Below are positions 61,759 through 64,000 of a DNA stretch of 64,000 bases, piece after piece (the stretch's first letter is position 1; each line of letters starts with the position of its first letter). The position numbers and the translations under genes are program-made. Source of the DNA: an uncultured Prevotellaceae bacterium (lineage in GTDB: Bacteria > Bacteroidota > Bacteroidia > Bacteroidales > Bacteroidaceae). The stretch spans positions 1 through 64,000 of the forward strand of contig ONCZ01000020.1 of NCBI GenBank assembly GCA_900316445.1, given 5' to 3'. The notes beneath the pieces were generated by a model. It was not told where the DNA came from. It worked only from the letters and a program-made list of their open reading frames with translations, and made no database searches.

Positions 61759-63651
61759 ATGAATAAGAAGATGAAAAAAGTAAGTTTATATATCATGGCT
61801 CTGCTCAGCACGGCGCTCGCATCCTGTAATCAGGATTTCGAGACGATCTTCGTCCCGCAGACCAATCCGCAAGAGAGCCTGCTCCAGACGAGCGACGTCT
61901 CTGTTAACAACAATACGCCCTCGACCATCAACCTCGCTGATTACATCAGTGAAGACGGTATCGTCAAGGCTATTCCCATTGGTCTTGCTTCCGTAAAGGA
62001 AGGTGCTATGCCGGCCAATTCGTTCCTGAAGGCAGAAGTGGAGTTCTCTAAGGATGCCGACTTCGCCAATTCCATCATCCTCGATGCCAACAGCCTCGAC
62101 GGAGAAGATCAGATTTCTGTATCCGCATCAGCCTTGCAGGAAGCCTACTTCAGCGAGATCACCCGCAACCCGGCTACGACCGACTTGTATATCCGCACAA
62201 TGCTCTATACCGTTACCGACGGTACATCAGAGGCTTGCGTCGGTAAGCCCGGTGAGAACTACTATTGCCAGAGCACTGTTAAGTTCACTCCGCTGAACAA
62301 GGTACAGATCTCACCTGCTTACTATGTCATCGGTGCTGGCGCTGGCTGGACTACCGAGGGTGCCCGTTCGCAGCAGTTCAACCACAGCGGTGCTGACGTC
62401 TATGAGGATCCTATCTTCACCATTATCGTTGACTCTGGCGGCGACGACTGCTGGTTCGCTATTGGCGATGATGCTGCTCTCGAAGCAATCGACGGCGGTG
62501 ACTGGACCAAGCTGTTCGGTACGAAGGGTGCCAGCGAGGATCTCTCTGGAACGATGGATTACCGTTACAATCTGGGTGGCGACCACTCCTTCCACGTGAC
62601 TGGTGCCAAGAAGCTCAAGATCACACTGAACATGATGGAGTACAGCTACACCATTGAGCCTATCAATATCGCTGACGCTTATTATCTGGTTGGCGGTCCT
62701 GAGGATTGGGCTGGTTCGGCTGCTTCAAAGAGCCAGAAGTTCTCTCACAGCAGTGCCAGTGTGGCTGACGATCCTATCTTCACTTACGTCCTTGAGGGTA
62801 CAGGAGGCGACATCTGGTTCGCTATCGGTGACGACGAGGCTTGTGATGCCATTACTAACGATGGCGACTGGTCTAAGCTCTTTGGTACGACATCCGGCAA
62901 TGGTGAGAATGGCCTGAGCGGTTCACTGTCTCGTCGTACTTCTCTGTCTGACGACGGTTCGTTCAAGGTTGACGGCACGGCTAAGTTCATCCGTATCCAG
63001 ATCAACATGTCCGAGATGACTTATACCATCACACCGCTGAACTTCGCAGAGTACATCTACGAGGCTGGTGTGAACAACAACTGGGGTGCTGATGCACAGC
63101 CGCTTTACTGCCCCGACGGCAACGGAACCTACACAGGCTTCTTCTACGCCCAGGATGCAGACTGGAGTGACGGCAAGGGTGCCTTCAAGTTCACCGGAGC
63201 ATTCAACTCTTGGGACGAAGGCAACTACGGCACAGGCACCATCAACGACGATGGTCTCTCCGGAACGCTCATCGACGACGGTGGATCTGGCAACGTGCTG
63301 GCAGAGCCCGGCTTCTATAAGGCTGACGTGAACCTCGCTGATATGACCTACCAGCTCACGCCTATCACGGGCATCGGCCTCATCGGTCCTGCTCAGGCTG
63401 GCGGTTGGGATACAGACACCGATCTGACCTATAATCCTGAGACACGTGCCTTTGAAGGTACTATCGAGTTGGCTGCCGATCAGTATAAGTTCCGTGCCAA
63501 CGACGGTTGGGACATCAACTGGGGTGGTACGTTAGAAAATCTGACACAGGATGGAAGCAATCTGGCTATCGAGAAGGCTGGTAAATACTTCATCCAGTTC
63601 TTCCCGCTCTGCGAGACCAAGTCCTATGCAGTGGTAACACCTGTTGAGTAA
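61759..63651 (+). CDS. susF: SusF/SusE-like multi-module starch-binding lipoprotein
   Basis: About 630 residues. Lipobox ALASC followed by NQDFET. An N-terminal Ig-like domain is followed by four modules: two closely similar (YYVIGAGAGWTTEG..QFNHSG and YYLVGGPEDWAGSA..KFSHSS, each with WFAIGDD) and two more (YIYEAGVNNNWGAD; GIGLIGPAQAGGWD). These look like the Trp-rich starch-binding folds of SusF. It is surface exposed and tethers starch near the amylase. The start may be the second ATG at 61771. Confidence 0.8.
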   Translation: MNKKMKKVSLYIMALLSTALASCNQDFETIFVPQTNPQESLLQTSDVSVNNNTPSTINLADYISEDGIVKAIPIGLASVKEGAMPANSFLKAEVEFSKDADFANSIILDANSLDGEDQISVSASALQEAYFSEITRNPATTDLYIRTMLYTVTDGTSEACVGKPGENYYCQSTVKFTPLNKVQISPAYYVIGAGAGWTTEGARSQQFNHSGADVYEDPIFTIIVDSGGDDCWFAIGDDAALEAIDGGDWTKLFGTKGASEDLSGTMDYRYNLGGDHSFHVTGAKKLKITLNMMEYSYTIEPINIADAYYLVGGPEDWAGSAASKSQKFSHSSASVADDPIFTYVLEGTGGDIWFAIGDDEACDAITNDGDWSKLFGTTSGNGENGLSGSLSRRTSLSDDGSFKVDGTAKFIRIQINMSEMTYTITPLNFAEYIYEAGVNNNWGADAQPLYCPDGNGTYTGFFYAQDADWSDGKGAFKFTGAFNSWDEGNYGTGTINDDGLSGTLIDDGGSGNVLAEPGFYKADVNLADMTYQLTPITGIGLIGPAQAGGWDTDTDLTYNPETRAFEGTIELAADQYKFRANDGWDINWGGTLENLTQDGSNLAIEKAGKYFIQFFPLCETKSYAVVTPVE

Positions 63652-63681
63652 TTATACTCGACCTTTACCCTGACCATCCGA

Positions 63682-63709
63682 GGCGGGCTGCCCGAAAGGG
63701 TGGCTCGCC
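63682..63709 (+). terminator. hairpin between susF and the amylase gene
   Basis: GGCGGGCTGCCC and GGGTGGCTCGCC pair fully (with G-U pairs) around a GAAA loop, then TTTCTC. It is a terminator or partial attenuator lowering amylase expression relative to the transport genes. Confidence 0.7.
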
Positions 63710-63738
63710 TTTCTCAAATTCTCAAACAACGACACATT

Positions 63739-64000
63739 ATGAAGAGACTAATGACTACAAACATCGTGAAAGCGCTGCTGATGCTTTTCACTTTTCAGTT
63801 TTCACTCCTCACCGTCTCTGCCCAGGGCTGGCCGGAGAACTACGGTGGTGTGATGCTCCAGGGATTCTACTGGGACTCCTACAAAGACACCCGTTGGGCG
63901 CTCCTCGAGCAGCAGGCCTATGACCTCGCCAGTTCCTTCGACCTCGTCTGGATTCCCCAGAGCGGCAACTGCGGCGCACAGTCCATGGGCTACGACGACC
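63739..64000 (+). CDS. GH13 alpha-amylase (SusG-like), 5' part
   Basis: The first 87 codons only; the gene runs off the right edge. A signal peptide ends near VSAQ, followed by GVMLQGFYWDSYKD and FDLVWIPQSGNC, the opening beta-strand region of secreted GH13 amylases. It would cut surface-bound starch. The hydrophobic core of the signal (MLFTFQFSLL) is encoded by a TTTTCAC-type word repeat (63784-63808). The catalytic residues lie outside the window. Confidence 0.85.
   Translation, partial: MKRLMTTNIVKALLMLFTFQFSLLTVSAQGWPENYGGVMLQGFYWDSYKDTRWALLEQQAYDLASSFDLVWIPQSGNCGAQSMGYDD

Overview
The window looks like a chromosomal segment of a saccharolytic Bacteroidales, most probably Prevotella or a close relative (inference). 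The supporting signs are: two SusC/SusD polysaccharide loci; promoters with the Bacteroidetes -7 box TAnnTTTG in front of most transcription units; a trpBEGDCFA operon; a Bacteroidetes sigma/FecR/TonB-receptor cassette; an AmmeMemoRadiSam pair; and Prevotella-like C-terminal tails (LNGRR...PGIYI / LLGRP...KGIYI..NGKKVVIK) on secreted enzymes. No rRNA, tRNA, transposase or CRISPR array was seen.

Layout. 1-2.6 kb: the GGGtGRT/NifU-like pair, a C_GCAxxG_C_C redox protein and a PagL-like outer-membrane enzyme. 2.7-8.6 kb: M1 aminopeptidase, SGNH acetylesterase and a histidine kinase. 8.6-11.8 kb: a lipoprotein followed by an unusual single polypeptide that joins an ECF sigma factor, a membrane helix, a periplasmic linker and an outer-membrane beta-barrel; a second lipoprotein follows. 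11.8-17.3 kb: TonB receptor, FecR and ECF sigma, then a large palindrome, a 22-bp-period repeat array and two lipoproteins. 17.5-22.6 kb: purL and two chromate-transporter halves. 22.7-29.7 kb: the trp operon with a recognisable leader peptide (three tandem Trp codons) and attenuator hairpin. 29.9-34.6 kb: a GH43 enzyme, AmrS, an AmrB-AmrA fusion and an unknown protein. 34.7-38.8 kb: an AT-richer island with a 5'-truncated DUF5053 gene, a possible structured RNA, and a cytosine methyltransferase, restriction endonuclease and Vsr set. 38.9-39.5 kb: a second 22-bp-period array with a large palindrome. 39.5-53.2 kb: a probable arabinan locus (two GH43, glycan-binding lipoprotein, SusD, SusC) with a propeller-AraC regulator. 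53.2-64 kb: a starch/maltodextrin locus (MFS carrier, LacI with its operator, SusC, SusD, SusE, SusF, start of a GH13 amylase).

The most notable signal is not a conventional gene. Many short segments made of degenerate tandem words occur as inverted pairs of about 26-39 nt enclosing 20-75 nt. They lie between trp genes, at a gene end, in frame at a domain boundary, and in the signal-peptide region of secreted proteins. One pair (54520-55026) instead encloses a complete gene of the GxxExxY family, which has a PD-(D/E)XK-like motif, and is bracketed by a perfect 10-bp direct repeat. This suggests, as inference, that the family is mobile and that the nuclease-like gene belongs to its autonomous form. 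The second highlight is the sigma factor tethered across both membranes, with a 49-bp inverted repeat (47/49) starting right after its stop codon and recurring upstream of the next lipoprotein.
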